DNA of 64,000 nucleotides from Antarcticimicrobium luteum (GTDB taxonomy: Bacteria; Pseudomonadota; Alphaproteobacteria; Rhodobacterales; Rhodobacteraceae), in assembly GCF_004358185.1 (NCBI RefSeq), contig NZ_SMUV01000058.1, positions 31,825-95,824 of the forward strand, read 5' to 3'. A model generated the notes under the pieces. That model ran no database searches and had not been told where the DNA came from. It saw only the letters and a program-made list of their open reading frames with translations. Positions within the stretch are counted from its first letter, which is position 1. The number at the start of each line of letters is the position of its first letter. A program made the translations under genes and the position numbers. Shown one piece after another: positions 7,344 to 14,763 of this stretch.

Positions 7344-8147
7344 TCACTCGGCCTTGGCGTTAAAGGTGAACAGCTTTTCGCCGTTCAGCGTGTAGCCGTC
7401 GATCAGCTCCCGCGCGCGGTCGCTGACCAGCCAGGCCTCGAGCGCGTTGGCCTGCTCGATTTTCGCATGGGAATGTTTCTCGGGGTTCACCGGCATGTAG
7501 GCGTATTGATTGAACAGGATCGGGTCGCCCTCGTAGACCAGTTTCAGATCGCCCTTGTTGGCGAATTTCAGCCAGCTCGCGCGATCCGACATGATATAGG
7601 CGTTCATGCCGGACGCGGTGTTCAGCGCCGCGCCCATGCCCTGACCGACAGCGCGGTACCAGTCGCCCTGCGGCTCGATCCCGGCCGCCTTCCACAGGCG
7701 CAGCTCCATCTTGTGGGTGCCGCTGTTGTCGCCGCGGCTGACAAAGGGGGCCTGCGCCCCGGCGATGGCGGACAGCGCCTCGGTCGCCTGTGCCGCCGAA
7801 CCGGCCGCGGCGGGATCGTCCGAGGGGCCGACGAGGATGAAATCGTTATACATGATCTCGCGGCGGTGGGTTCCGTTGCCCTCGGCGAGCCAGGCCAGCT
7901 CGGCCGCCTTGGCATGGACCAGAACGGCGTCGACGTCGCCCTGCGCGCCGAGCTTGAGCGCCTGACCGGTGCCGACGATGAGCAGTTGCACGTTGATGCC
8001 GGTGTCCTTCTTGATCTCGGGCAGCAGCACGTCGGCAAGGCCGGAATTGGCGAAGGAGGTCGTCACCGACATCTTCATGTCCTCGGCCTGGGCGGCGACG
8101 GCGAGTACCGCGGCAAAAGCCGCGGAAAGAATGGTCCTGAACGTCAT
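7344..8147 (-). CDS. tupA: Tungstate ABC transporter, periplasmic binding protein
   Basis: A 267-residue exported protein with a signal peptide ending at about AAQA (residue ~21). Seen: the oxyanion-binding motif VTTSFANSGL, GTGQALKLGAQGDVDAVLVH, and FVSRGDNSGTHKMELRLW, all characteristic of TupA rather than ModA or WtpA. TupA captures tungstate with high affinity and delivers it to the TupB/TupC importer. The gene overlaps tupC by 4 bases and is the last of the minus-strand tupB-tupC-tupA unit. Its presence implies that the locus's formate dehydrogenase can use tungsten; substrate choice (W over Mo) is inferred from the family. Confidence 0.93.
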   Translation of the reverse strand: MTFRTILSAAFAAVLAVAAQAEDMKMSVTTSFANSGLADVLLPEIKKDTGINVQLLIVGTGQALKLGAQGDVDAVLVHAKAAELAWLAEGNGTHRREIMYNDFILVGPSDDPAAAGSAAQATEALSAIAGAQAPFVSRGDNSGTHKMELRLWKAAGIEPQGDWYRAVGQGMGAALNTASGMNAYIMSDRASWLKFANKGDLKLVYEGDPILFNQYAYMPVNPEKHSHAKIEQANALEAWLVSDRARELIDGYTLNGEKLFTFNAKAE

Positions 8148-8854
8148 ATCACGATGTCTCCCTGTAGATATGCTTTGGCTTGCTGGCTTTGCGGCGCGTC
8201 GAAAAAGGCCGCGCTGGGGGCCTGTTCGACGAGATGCCCGTGATGCATAAACACCACGTCGTCGGCCAGACGCCTGGCCTGCCCGATATCGTGGGTCGAC
8301 ATCACGATCCGCGTGCCACGGGCGCGGAAATGGTCGAGTATCTCTTCGATCTCGCGGGTCGAGCGGCCGTCGAGATTGGCCGAGGGTTCATCCAGGAACA
8401 GCAGCGCCGGATCCATGATCAGCGCGCGGGCGAGGGCCATCTTCTGCTTCTCGCCGCCCGACAGGGTGCTCACGTCCTTTCTGAGGCTGACCCGCAGGCC
8501 GACGTTTTCGGCGCACTCCGCCGCCCGCTCGCGCGCGGCGCCCCGCCGCACCCCCCGCAGCCGCAGCGGATAGGCGATGCTGTCCAGCACCGAGCGGCGC
8601 ATCAGGATCGGGGTCTGGAACACAAAGGCCTGTCTTTCGCGCAGGGCCCGGGCGTCCTCGTCCCAGTGGATTTGCCCGGACGAGACCCGCTCCAGCCCGT
8701 GCAGCGCGCGCAGCAGCGTGGTCTTGCCGGCGCCGTTCGGACCCATCGCCATGGTGATGCCCTCGCCGCCCAGACGCAGCGAGATCGGCCCGACGATGAC
8801 CCGCCCGCCGCGGCGCAGCTCGACCCTGTCCAGCGCGACCATCGCATTCACCAT
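8144..8854 (-). CDS. tupC: Tungstate ABC transporter, ATP-binding protein
   Basis: A 236-residue ABC ATPase. Seen: Walker A GPNGAGKTTLL, Q-loop (FVFQTPILMRRSVLDSI), signature LSGGEKQKMALARAL, Walker B LLFLDEPSANLD and an H-loop MSTHDIGQARRL. It couples ATP hydrolysis to tungstate import by TupB. The ATG at 8854 lies within the last codons of tupB, and an alternative ATG lies four codons downstream. The short length without a TOBE domain matches TupC and argues against ModC. Confidence 0.92.
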   Translation of the reverse strand: MVNAMVALDRVELRRGGRVIVGPISLRLGGEGITMAMGPNGAGKTTLLRALHGLERVSSGQIHWDEDARALRERQAFVFQTPILMRRSVLDSIAYPLRLRGVRRGAARERAAECAENVGLRVSLRKDVSTLSGGEKQKMALARALIMDPALLFLDEPSANLDGRSTREIEEILDHFRARGTRIVMSTHDIGQARRLADDVVFMHHGHLVEQAPSAAFFDAPQSQQAKAYLQGDIVI

Positions 8855-9552
8855 CTCGACCCCCTCTCGGTGCGCGACAGGATGTGCAGCGCCAGATTGA
8901 CCGCGATGGCCAGCCCGATCAGCACAAAGCCCAGCGCCAGCGCCATGTCGAACTCGCCCTTTCCCGTCTCCAGCGCGATGGCGGTGGTCAGCACGCGGGT
9001 GGCGTGGTCGATATTGCCGCCGACGATCATGATCGCCCCCACCTCACCGATGCCGCGGCCGAAACCGGCAAGCGAGGCGGTCATCAGCGCCCGCCGTCCG
9101 TCCCAGAGCAGCGTTGCGATGCGTTGGTGGCGGCGCGCCTCGAGCGAGATCAGCAGATCGTGGTAATCGGCCCAAAGCTCGCGGATGGCCTGATGCGCCA
9201 CCGAGGCGATGATCGGCGTGATGATGATGACCTGCGCGATCACCATGGCCGTCGGCGTGAACAGCAGCCCCAGCACCCCCAGCGGCCCGGAGCGGGAAAA
9301 CAGGACATAAACAATGAGGCCGACCACCACCGGCGGCAGTCCCATCAGCGCGTTCAGCAGCGCGATCACCGTGCGGCGGGCCGGGAAGCGGTTGATCGCC
9401 AGCCAGGCCCCCAGCGGCAGCCCTATGGCCGAGCCGATCACCGCCGCGCCGAGGCTGACCTGCAACGACAGCAGAGTGATCTCCACAAGGTCGGCATTCA
9501 GCGTCACCACCAATTTGGCCGCGCGCGCCAATCCCTGAAGAATATCATTCAT
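8848..9552 (-). CDS. tupB: Tungstate ABC transporter, permease
   Basis: A 234-residue inner-membrane permease with about five or six hydrophobic segments and a binding-protein-dependent transport signature around EVGAIMIVGGNIDHATRVLT. It begins MNDILQGLARAAKLVV; I chose the ATG at 9552 because TupB homologues start there, although the ribosome site is weak and the frame stays open 27 more codons. It is the first gene of the tup operon; the palindrome GGACAATTTGTCC lies about 90 bp upstream. Confidence 0.92.
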   Translation of the reverse strand: MNDILQGLARAAKLVVTLNADLVEITLLSLQVSLGAAVIGSAIGLPLGAWLAINRFPARRTVIALLNALMGLPPVVVGLIVYVLFSRSGPLGVLGLLFTPTAMVIAQVIIITPIIASVAHQAIRELWADYHDLLISLEARRHQRIATLLWDGRRALMTASLAGFGRGIGEVGAIMIVGGNIDHATRVLTTAIALETGKGEFDMALALGFVLIGLAIAVNLALHILSRTERGSRW

Positions 9553-9640
9553 TACAAAGTGTTCCGTCGTTCCCCACGGCAGATTACATGTGCCGCGGCG
9601 CATCGAAACGGACAAATTGAGGGTTCGGCGCAAAGCGTGG

Positions 9641-9653
9641 GGACAATTTGTCC
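9641..9653. promoter_or_regulatory. Palindromic candidate operator GGACAATTTGTCC (copy 2)
   Basis: Identical to the 13-mer at 1791-1803. A half-matching copy (GGACAAATTGAGG, 9610-9622) lies 31 bp away, about three helical turns. Both lie between the tupB start and the end of the DUF2478 gene, where the tup promoter should be. Likely a binding site for a regulator shared with the formate dehydrogenase genes; which one is unknown. Confidence 0.55.
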
Positions 9654-9666
9654 AGCCCGGGGCGGA

Positions 9667-10179
9667 TCAGCCGGCGGTCAGGGTTCGCTGCGCCATGCAC
9701 CAGTCGAAAACCACCTGCGCGTCGCCGGGAAGCGCCTCGGCCAGATCCTCGGCAAAGGCGAGGAATTGTTCCACGTTGCCGCGGTTGACCGCGGTCAGAA
9801 CCGGGATGCCCATGGCCAGCGCCTCGCCGATCAGGGGACGGAACCCGCGGCCGTCGATCTCCTGCTTGCCGTATTTGTTGACGATCAGCAGGTCCGGCCC
9901 CTCGGCCAGCGCCTGGGCCACCAGCCCCACCGCGCGTTCCAGCCCGTCGGGGTCCAGCCGGCAGCCGCGCGACAAGGCGCCGAGGTTCTGACTGATCCGC
10001 ACCACCGCGTCCCGTGACAGGACGTGCAGATCCATCTCGCATTTCCGGTCGGGGTCGGTATCTTTGTTGACCTGCACGGCGCCTGCCAGTTGCACGCCCT
10101 CGGCGCGCAGCCGGTCGGCCACCTCGCGGATCACCAGATCCGCGGCCCCCTGCCCGTCCGCCACCACGTAGCCCAGCAT
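9667..10179 (-). CDS. DUF2478 family protein, molybdenum/tungsten-associated
   Basis: A 170-residue protein beginning MLGYVVADGQGAADLVI. The ATG at 10179 has an AAGGGG site, better than the start 12 codons upstream. DUF2478 proteins resemble the P-loop NTPase family of molybdopterin-guanine dinucleotide MobB/NTPase type; here the phosphate loop is degenerate (ADGQGAADL). Conserved features seen: CEMDLHVLSRD, SRGCRLDP and LLIVNKYGKQE. Such genes are commonly adjacent to molybdate or tungstate transporters and formate dehydrogenase genes. Its precise function is unknown. It is read towards tupB and may be transcribed with or just ahead of it. Confidence 0.8.
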   Translation of the reverse strand: MLGYVVADGQGAADLVIREVADRLRAEGVQLAGAVQVNKDTDPDRKCEMDLHVLSRDAVVRISQNLGALSRGCRLDPDGLERAVGLVAQALAEGPDLLIVNKYGKQEIDGRGFRPLIGEALAMGIPVLTAVNRGNVEQFLAFAEDLAEALPGDAQVVFDWCMAQRTLTAG

Positions 10180-10265
10180 CGCGCGCCCCTTGCAACTCGT
10201 CAGTCCGGCATACAAGATGCCCGCCGAGCAGGAAAGAGACCCCGCCCCGAAAAGGAGCCGCCCCC

Positions 10266-11150
10266 GTGACGTTGCCCGTGACGCTGCCCGACCTTCCCCT
10301 TCTGCCCGATCCGTCCGACCCCAGGCTGACGCGGCGGATCGCCGGCACCGATCACACCGGCGCCGCGGCCGAAATCTCGGTGGTCGAGGAGCGTCCGCTG
10401 ACCATCTACCTGAACCGGCAGGAGATCGTCACCGCCATGACGATCGGCGATCATCCCGAATACCTGGCGCTGGGATTCCTGCGCAATCAGGGCATGCTGC
10501 GGCCCGATGACGAGGTGACCGGCGTCGATTACGACGACGAGATCGAGACCGTGGTGGTGCGCACCACGCGGCAGACCTCCTATGAGGAAAAGGTGCAGAA
10601 GAAGACCCGCACCAGCGGCTGCGCGGTCGGCACCGTCTTCGGCGATATGATGGAGGGGCTGGAGGGGCTGACCCTGCCGCAGGCGGAGGTGCGCACGAGC
10701 TGGCTCTACGCCCTGGCGAAGGAGATCAACACCACCCCCTCCCTCTATCTCGAAGCGGGGGCGATCCATGGCACCGTGCTCTGCCAGCAGGACCGGCCGC
10801 TGGTCTATATGGAGGATGTCGGCCGCCACAACGCGGTAGACAAGATCGCGGGCTTCATGTTCCGCCATGGCGTCGGCGCGCAGGACAAGATCCTTTACAC
10901 CACCGGGCGGCTGACCTCTGAGATGGTGATCAAGACCGCGCTGATGGGCATCCCGGTGCTTGCCTCGCGCTCGGGCTTCACCGCCTGGGGGGTGGAGATC
11001 GCCCGCCAGGTCGGCCTGACCCTGATCGGCCGGATGCGTGGGCAACGGTTCGTCTGCCTGTCGGGCGAGGAGCGGTTGGCGCGCGACGTCGACCCCGGGC
11101 AGGTGCCGGAGGAGCCCGCGAAACACCGGCGCAAAGGGGCGGAGGCATGA
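10266..11150 (+). CDS. fdhD: Formate dehydrogenase accessory sulfurtransferase FdhD
   Basis: A 294-residue FdhD. It moves sulfur from a cysteine desulfurase to the bis-MGD cofactor before insertion into formate dehydrogenase. Seen: FLRNQGML near the N-terminal third, the active loop TSGCAVGTVFGD (C119), GAIHGTVLC, MEDVGRHNAVDKIAGFM, and TGRLTSEMVIKTALMGIPVLASRSG. The loop has one cysteine (C119-A-V-G122) in place of the usual CxxC. The GTG start is supported by AAAAGGAG nine bases upstream. It is first in fdhD-mobA-mobB-moeA, with mobA overlapping by 4 bases. Confidence 0.94.
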   Translation: MTLPVTLPDLPLLPDPSDPRLTRRIAGTDHTGAAAEISVVEERPLTIYLNRQEIVTAMTIGDHPEYLALGFLRNQGMLRPDDEVTGVDYDDEIETVVVRTTRQTSYEEKVQKKTRTSGCAVGTVFGDMMEGLEGLTLPQAEVRTSWLYALAKEINTTPSLYLEAGAIHGTVLCQQDRPLVYMEDVGRHNAVDKIAGFMFRHGVGAQDKILYTTGRLTSEMVIKTALMGIPVLASRSGFTAWGVEIARQVGLTLIGRMRGQRFVCLSGEERLARDVDPGQVPEEPAKHRRKGAEA

Positions 11151-11758
11151 GCGATGTTCCCGGCGTCATCCTGGCCGGCGGCAAGGCCACCAGAATGGGC
11201 GGCGGCGACAAGGGGCTGCGCGCGGTCGGCGGCCGGCGCCTGATCGACCATGTGATCGCGCGGCTTTCCCCGCAATGCGCGGCCCTTGCGATCAACGCAA
11301 ACGGCCCGCCCGGGCGGTTCGCCGAGTTTGCCCTGCCGGTGCTGCCCGACAGCCTGCCCGATCATCCCGGCCCGCTGGCGGGGGTTCTGGCCGGGCTCGA
11401 CTGGGCCGCCGCCGAAGGGTTTGACGCCATCGTCACCGCCGCCGCCGACACGCCGTTTTTCCCCCGCGACCTTGTTGCCCGTCTGCGCGCGGCGGCGGGC
11501 CCCGAGGGGCTGGCGCTGGCCGGCTCGCGCGACGAGGCCGGCAAGCTCTGGCGTCAACCGACCTTCGGCCTCTGGCCGGTGGCCCTGCGCGAGGATTTGC
11601 GCGCCGCGCTGGCGGGCGGGCTGCGCAAGATCGTGCTGTGGACCGATGCGCATCAGGCCGGGCTGGCCGAGTTTCCCGCGCATCCCTTCGATCCGTTCTT
11701 CAACGTCAACAGCCCCGAGGACATCACCGAGGCCGAGCGCCTGCTGGAGGCATTGTGA
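11147..11758 (+). CDS. mobA: Molybdenum cofactor guanylyltransferase MobA
   Basis: A 203-residue nucleotidyltransferase. Seen: the GTP-binding signature GVILAGGKATRMGGGDKG at residues ~6-23, PDSLPDHPGPLAGVLAGLD, and the metal-binding segment VTAAADTPFFP. It attaches GMP to Mo/W-molybdopterin to form the guanine dinucleotide used by formate dehydrogenase. The start overlaps fdhD by 4 bases, and the final TTGTGA contains the GTG start of mobB, so the genes are coupled. Confidence 0.95.
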   Translation: MSDVPGVILAGGKATRMGGGDKGLRAVGGRRLIDHVIARLSPQCAALAINANGPPGRFAEFALPVLPDSLPDHPGPLAGVLAGLDWAAAEGFDAIVTAAADTPFFPRDLVARLRAAAGPEGLALAGSRDEAGKLWRQPTFGLWPVALREDLRAALAGGLRKIVLWTDAHQAGLAEFPAHPFDPFFNVNSPEDITEAERLLEAL

Positions 11759-12249
11759 GGATCTACGGCGTCACCGGCTGGAAGAACGCGGGCAAGACCG
11801 GGCTGATGGAACGGCTGGTCGCCGAGATCACCGGGCGCGGGATCACCGTTTCCACCGTGAAGCACGCCCATCACAGCACCGATGTGGACCAACCCGGCCG
11901 CGACAGCCACCGCCACCGCGAGGCCGGCGCGCACGAGGTGATGCTGGCCTCGCCCAACCGCTGGGCGCTGATGCATGAGCTGCGCGGCGCCAAGGAACCG
12001 CCGCTGGAGGAATTGCTGGCGCGGCTCTCGCCGGTCGATCTGGTGTTGGTCGAGGGTTTCAAGCGAGACACTCACCCGAAGATCGAGGCGCACCGGGCGG
12101 AGACCGGCAAACCCATGCTGGCCGCTGACACCCCCACCGTCCGCGCGGTCGCTGCCGACCGCCCGCAGCCGGGCTGCGCCCTGCCCGTCTTCGATCTCGA
12201 CGACACCGGGGCGATCGCCGATTTCATTCTGCGGGAGGTCGGGCTGTGA
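11755..12249 (+). CDS. mobB: Molybdopterin-guanine dinucleotide biosynthesis protein MobB
   Basis: A 164-residue P-loop GTPase. The GTG start at 11755 overlaps the mobA stop (GTGA). Seen: Walker A-like GWKNAGKTGLMERLV, KHAHHSTDVDQPGRDSHRHR, and the VDLVLVEGFKRDTHPKIE segment typical of MobB. It supports MGD synthesis with MobA, probably by supplying GTP or stabilising the complex. It overlaps the moeA fusion gene by 4 bases. Confidence 0.93.
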   Translation: MRIYGVTGWKNAGKTGLMERLVAEITGRGITVSTVKHAHHSTDVDQPGRDSHRHREAGAHEVMLASPNRWALMHELRGAKEPPLEELLARLSPVDLVLVEGFKRDTHPKIEAHRAETGKPMLAADTPTVRAVAADRPQPGCALPVFDLDDTGAIADFILREVGL

Positions 12250-14369
12250 GCTTCGACACCGTTGTCGTCACCGACTGGTCGGGCGCGTCCACGCCCTCGC
12301 CGGCGCGGCCGTCAAAGGATTCGATCTGGATCGGCGTCGCCCGTGGCGGCGGGATTGAGGCCAGCTATCAACGCACCCGCGATGCGGCGACCGAGGCCCT
12401 GTGCGCCCTGTTCGAGGCCGAGATTGCCGCCGGGCGGAGGGTGCTGGCCGGGTTCGATTTTCCCTTTGCCTATCCGCGCGGTTTCGCCGGTGCGCTGACG
12501 GGCACCGGCGATCCGCTCGCGCTCTGGGCCGAGATCGCGGCGCGGATCAAGGACGGCGCCGACAACGCCAACAACCGGCTCGATGCGGCGGCGGAGATCA
12601 ATCGCCGCTTTGCCGGCAACGGCCCGTTCTGGGGCAACACCCTTGGCCGCGATATCCCCGATCTGCCGCGCACCAAGGCGGATTATGCCAACCCCTTTGC
12701 CGAGAGGCGCGGTTGCGACGGTGCGCCGGGGGCACAGCCGGTGTGGAAACTGGCGGGCGCGGGCTCGGTCGGATCGCAGGCGCTGCTGGGCATTGCCCGG
12801 CTTCAGGCCCTGCGTGCGCGGTTCGGCGCGGCGCTGTCGGTACGGCCGTTTGAGACGCGCGAAACCCCTGTCACGCTGGTCGAGGTCTTTCCCTCGCTGA
12901 TCGCGAAAACCGTCGCCGATCTGGCCGAACCGGAGGAGATCCGCGACCGCGCACAGGTCCGCGTGCTGGCCGGTGCGCTGCGGGCGCTGGAGCCCGCGCA
13001 TCTCGATGCGATGACGCGCGAGGGCGACCCGGAGGAGGGCTGGATCCTCGGGCTGGGCCATGAGGCCGTCCTTGAGGCCGCCGCGCGCGCGGCGGCCGCG
13101 CCGGCGCTCACCCCGCCACGCCTGCGCAACGACTGTTTCGCCATGCCGCAAGGGGTCAGCTGGGTGCCGGTGGACGAGGCGCTTGAAAAACTGCGCGCGG
13201 CGCTGCACCCGGTGACCGGGGACCAGACCCTGCCCACCGAGCTGGCCGAGGGGCGTATCCTCTCCGCCGGGTGCATCGCGCGCCGCTCGAACCCGCCGCG
13301 CCCGAATTCCGCCGTCGATGGCTATGGTTTTGCCCATGCCGCCACCGGCGCGGGTCCGCAGCGCCTGCCGCTGGTCAAGGGCCGCGCCGCCGCCGGCCAG
13401 CCCTATGAGGACAAGGTACCGAAGGGCGCCGCGATCCGCATCCTGACCGGCGCGATCCTGCCCGAGGGCGTGGATACCGTGGTGCTGGAGGAGGACACCG
13501 CGACCGATGGCGTGGCGGTGGTCTTCGACGGCCCGGTGAAGCCCGGCGCCAACACCCGCAAGGCGGGCGAGGACGTCACCGAGGGCGCCCAGGCGCTGCC
13601 GGCCGGCCATCGGTTGCGCGCGCCCGACCTGGCGCTTCTGTCGGCGCTGGGGATCGGCGCGGTCGAGGTGTTCCGCCCGCTGCGGGTGGGTGTGATGTCC
13701 ACCGGGGACGAGATCGTGCCCGGCGCCGCCCTGCCCGCCGCGCCGCATCAGATCTGGGATGCCAACCGCCCCATGCTGCTGGCGCTGGCGCGTGGCTGGG
13801 GCTGCGAGGCGGTGGATCTGGGCCATGTGCGGGACGACCCGGCGCAGATAGAGGAGCGCCTGAACGAGGGGGCCGCGAAAGCGGACGTGATCCTGACCTC
13901 GGGCGGCGCCTCGGCGGGGGACGAGGACCATGTCTCATCCCTGCTGCGCCGCAAGGGTTCCCTGTCGAGCTGGCGCATCGCGGTGAAACCCGGCCGCCCG
14001 CTGGCGCTTGCCATGTGGCAGGGGACGCCGGTTTTCGGCCTGCCCGGCAACCCGGTCGCGGCGCTGGTCTGCGCGCTGGTCTTCGCCCGGCCCGCGCTGT
14101 CGCTGATGGCCGGCGCCGGCTGGCAGCGCCCGCAGGGCTTCACCGTGCCGGCGGCGTTTTCCAAGACCAAGAAACCGGGGCGGCGGGAGTTCCTGCGCGC
14201 CCGTCTGACCGACGAGGGCGCCGCCGAGGTGTTCAGATCCGAGGGTTCCGGCCGGATCAGCGGGCTGAGCTGGGCGACCGGGCTGGTGGAGCTGCCCGAC
14301 GGCGCGCTGGAGGTCACGCCCGGCACGCCGGTGCGGTTCATCCCCTACGCCTCATTCGGGCTGGTCTGA
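12246..14369 (+). CDS. moeA: MoeA molybdopterin molybdenumtransferase with an extra N-terminal DUF429-like domain
   Basis: A 707-residue two-part protein. Residues ~1-290 read like a RNase H-fold domain of the DUF429 kind (VVVTDWSGAS, VLAGFDFPFAYP, VTLVEVFPSLIAKT). Residues ~304-707 are MoeA: RRSNPPRPNSAVDGYGF, IRILTGAILPEGVDTVVLEED, GVMSTGDEIVPG, LTSGGASAGDEDHV and VFGLPGNPVAALVC. MoeA inserts molybdenum (or tungsten) into adenylylated molybdopterin. The start overlaps mobB by 4 bases, and only 4 bases separate its stop from the convergent TusA-like gene. The N-terminal activity is unknown. Confidence 0.9.
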   Translation: MSFDTVVVTDWSGASTPSPARPSKDSIWIGVARGGGIEASYQRTRDAATEALCALFEAEIAAGRRVLAGFDFPFAYPRGFAGALTGTGDPLALWAEIAARIKDGADNANNRLDAAAEINRRFAGNGPFWGNTLGRDIPDLPRTKADYANPFAERRGCDGAPGAQPVWKLAGAGSVGSQALLGIARLQALRARFGAALSVRPFETRETPVTLVEVFPSLIAKTVADLAEPEEIRDRAQVRVLAGALRALEPAHLDAMTREGDPEEGWILGLGHEAVLEAAARAAAAPALTPPRLRNDCFAMPQGVSWVPVDEALEKLRAALHPVTGDQTLPTELAEGRILSAGCIARRSNPPRPNSAVDGYGFAHAATGAGPQRLPLVKGRAAAGQPYEDKVPKGAAIRILTGAILPEGVDTVVLEEDTATDGVAVVFDGPVKPGANTRKAGEDVTEGAQALPAGHRLRAPDLALLSALGIGAVEVFRPLRVGVMSTGDEIVPGAALPAAPHQIWDANRPMLLALARGWGCEAVDLGHVRDDPAQIEERLNEGAAKADVILTSGGASAGDEDHVSSLLRRKGSLSSWRIAVKPGRPLALAMWQGTPVFGLPGNPVAALVCALVFARPALSLMAGAGWQRPQGFTVPAAFSKTKKPGRREFLRARLTDEGAAEVFRSEGSGRISGLSWATGLVELPDGALEVTPGTPVRFIPYASFGLV

Positions 14370-14373
14370 CGGG

Positions 14374-14601
14374 TCAGCGGCGCTCGATCAGATAGATCTG
14401 CGCCTCGCCCTCCTGCCCGCTGCCCAGCAGCAGGTTGCCGGATTCATTGCAGTAATGCGGCACGTCCACCACCGCCGCAGGGTCGGTGGCGACCAGGCGC
14501 AGAACCTGGCCCTGCGCCATTCCCTTGAGCCGCTTGCGCGCCTTGAGCACCGGCAGCGGGCACAACAGGCCGCTTGCGTCGAGTTCCTGATCCCATGTCA
14601 T
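14374..14601 (-). CDS. TusA-family sulfur carrier protein
   Basis: A 75-residue TusA/SirA/YedF-family protein. Seen: the sulfur-accepting motif LLCPLPVLKARK with Cys14, then a short beta-alpha-beta C-terminus. The ATG at 14601 is preferred because it gives the family length; the frame stays open 43 codons upstream. TusA-like proteins ferry persulfide sulfur, and this one may feed FdhD or molybdopterin synthesis. It converges on moeA. Confidence 0.85.
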   Translation of the reverse strand: MTWDQELDASGLLCPLPVLKARKRLKGMAQGQVLRLVATDPAAVVDVPHYCNESGNLLLGSGQEGEAQIYLIERR

Positions 14602-14763
14602 GCGCCCAGAGATATTCCGCGCGCCCGGATCTGTCCATCCGCCAGAGGCGGCACCGGGCCGAAAACGCGGCCCGGGCAGGCGACCCGGGCACGCGGCGAC
14701 GGGCAGGCGGCGACGGGAGAGGGGCGCCACAGGGGCGTGCCCTTTTTGCTCCTGTCCGGTTTG

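Noticed and set aside
14731..14763. Possible terminator (GGGGCGTGCCCTTTTT) between the TusA-like gene and phoX
   Set aside because: The stem is only three to four pairs and the T tract is on the strand without an upstream gene.
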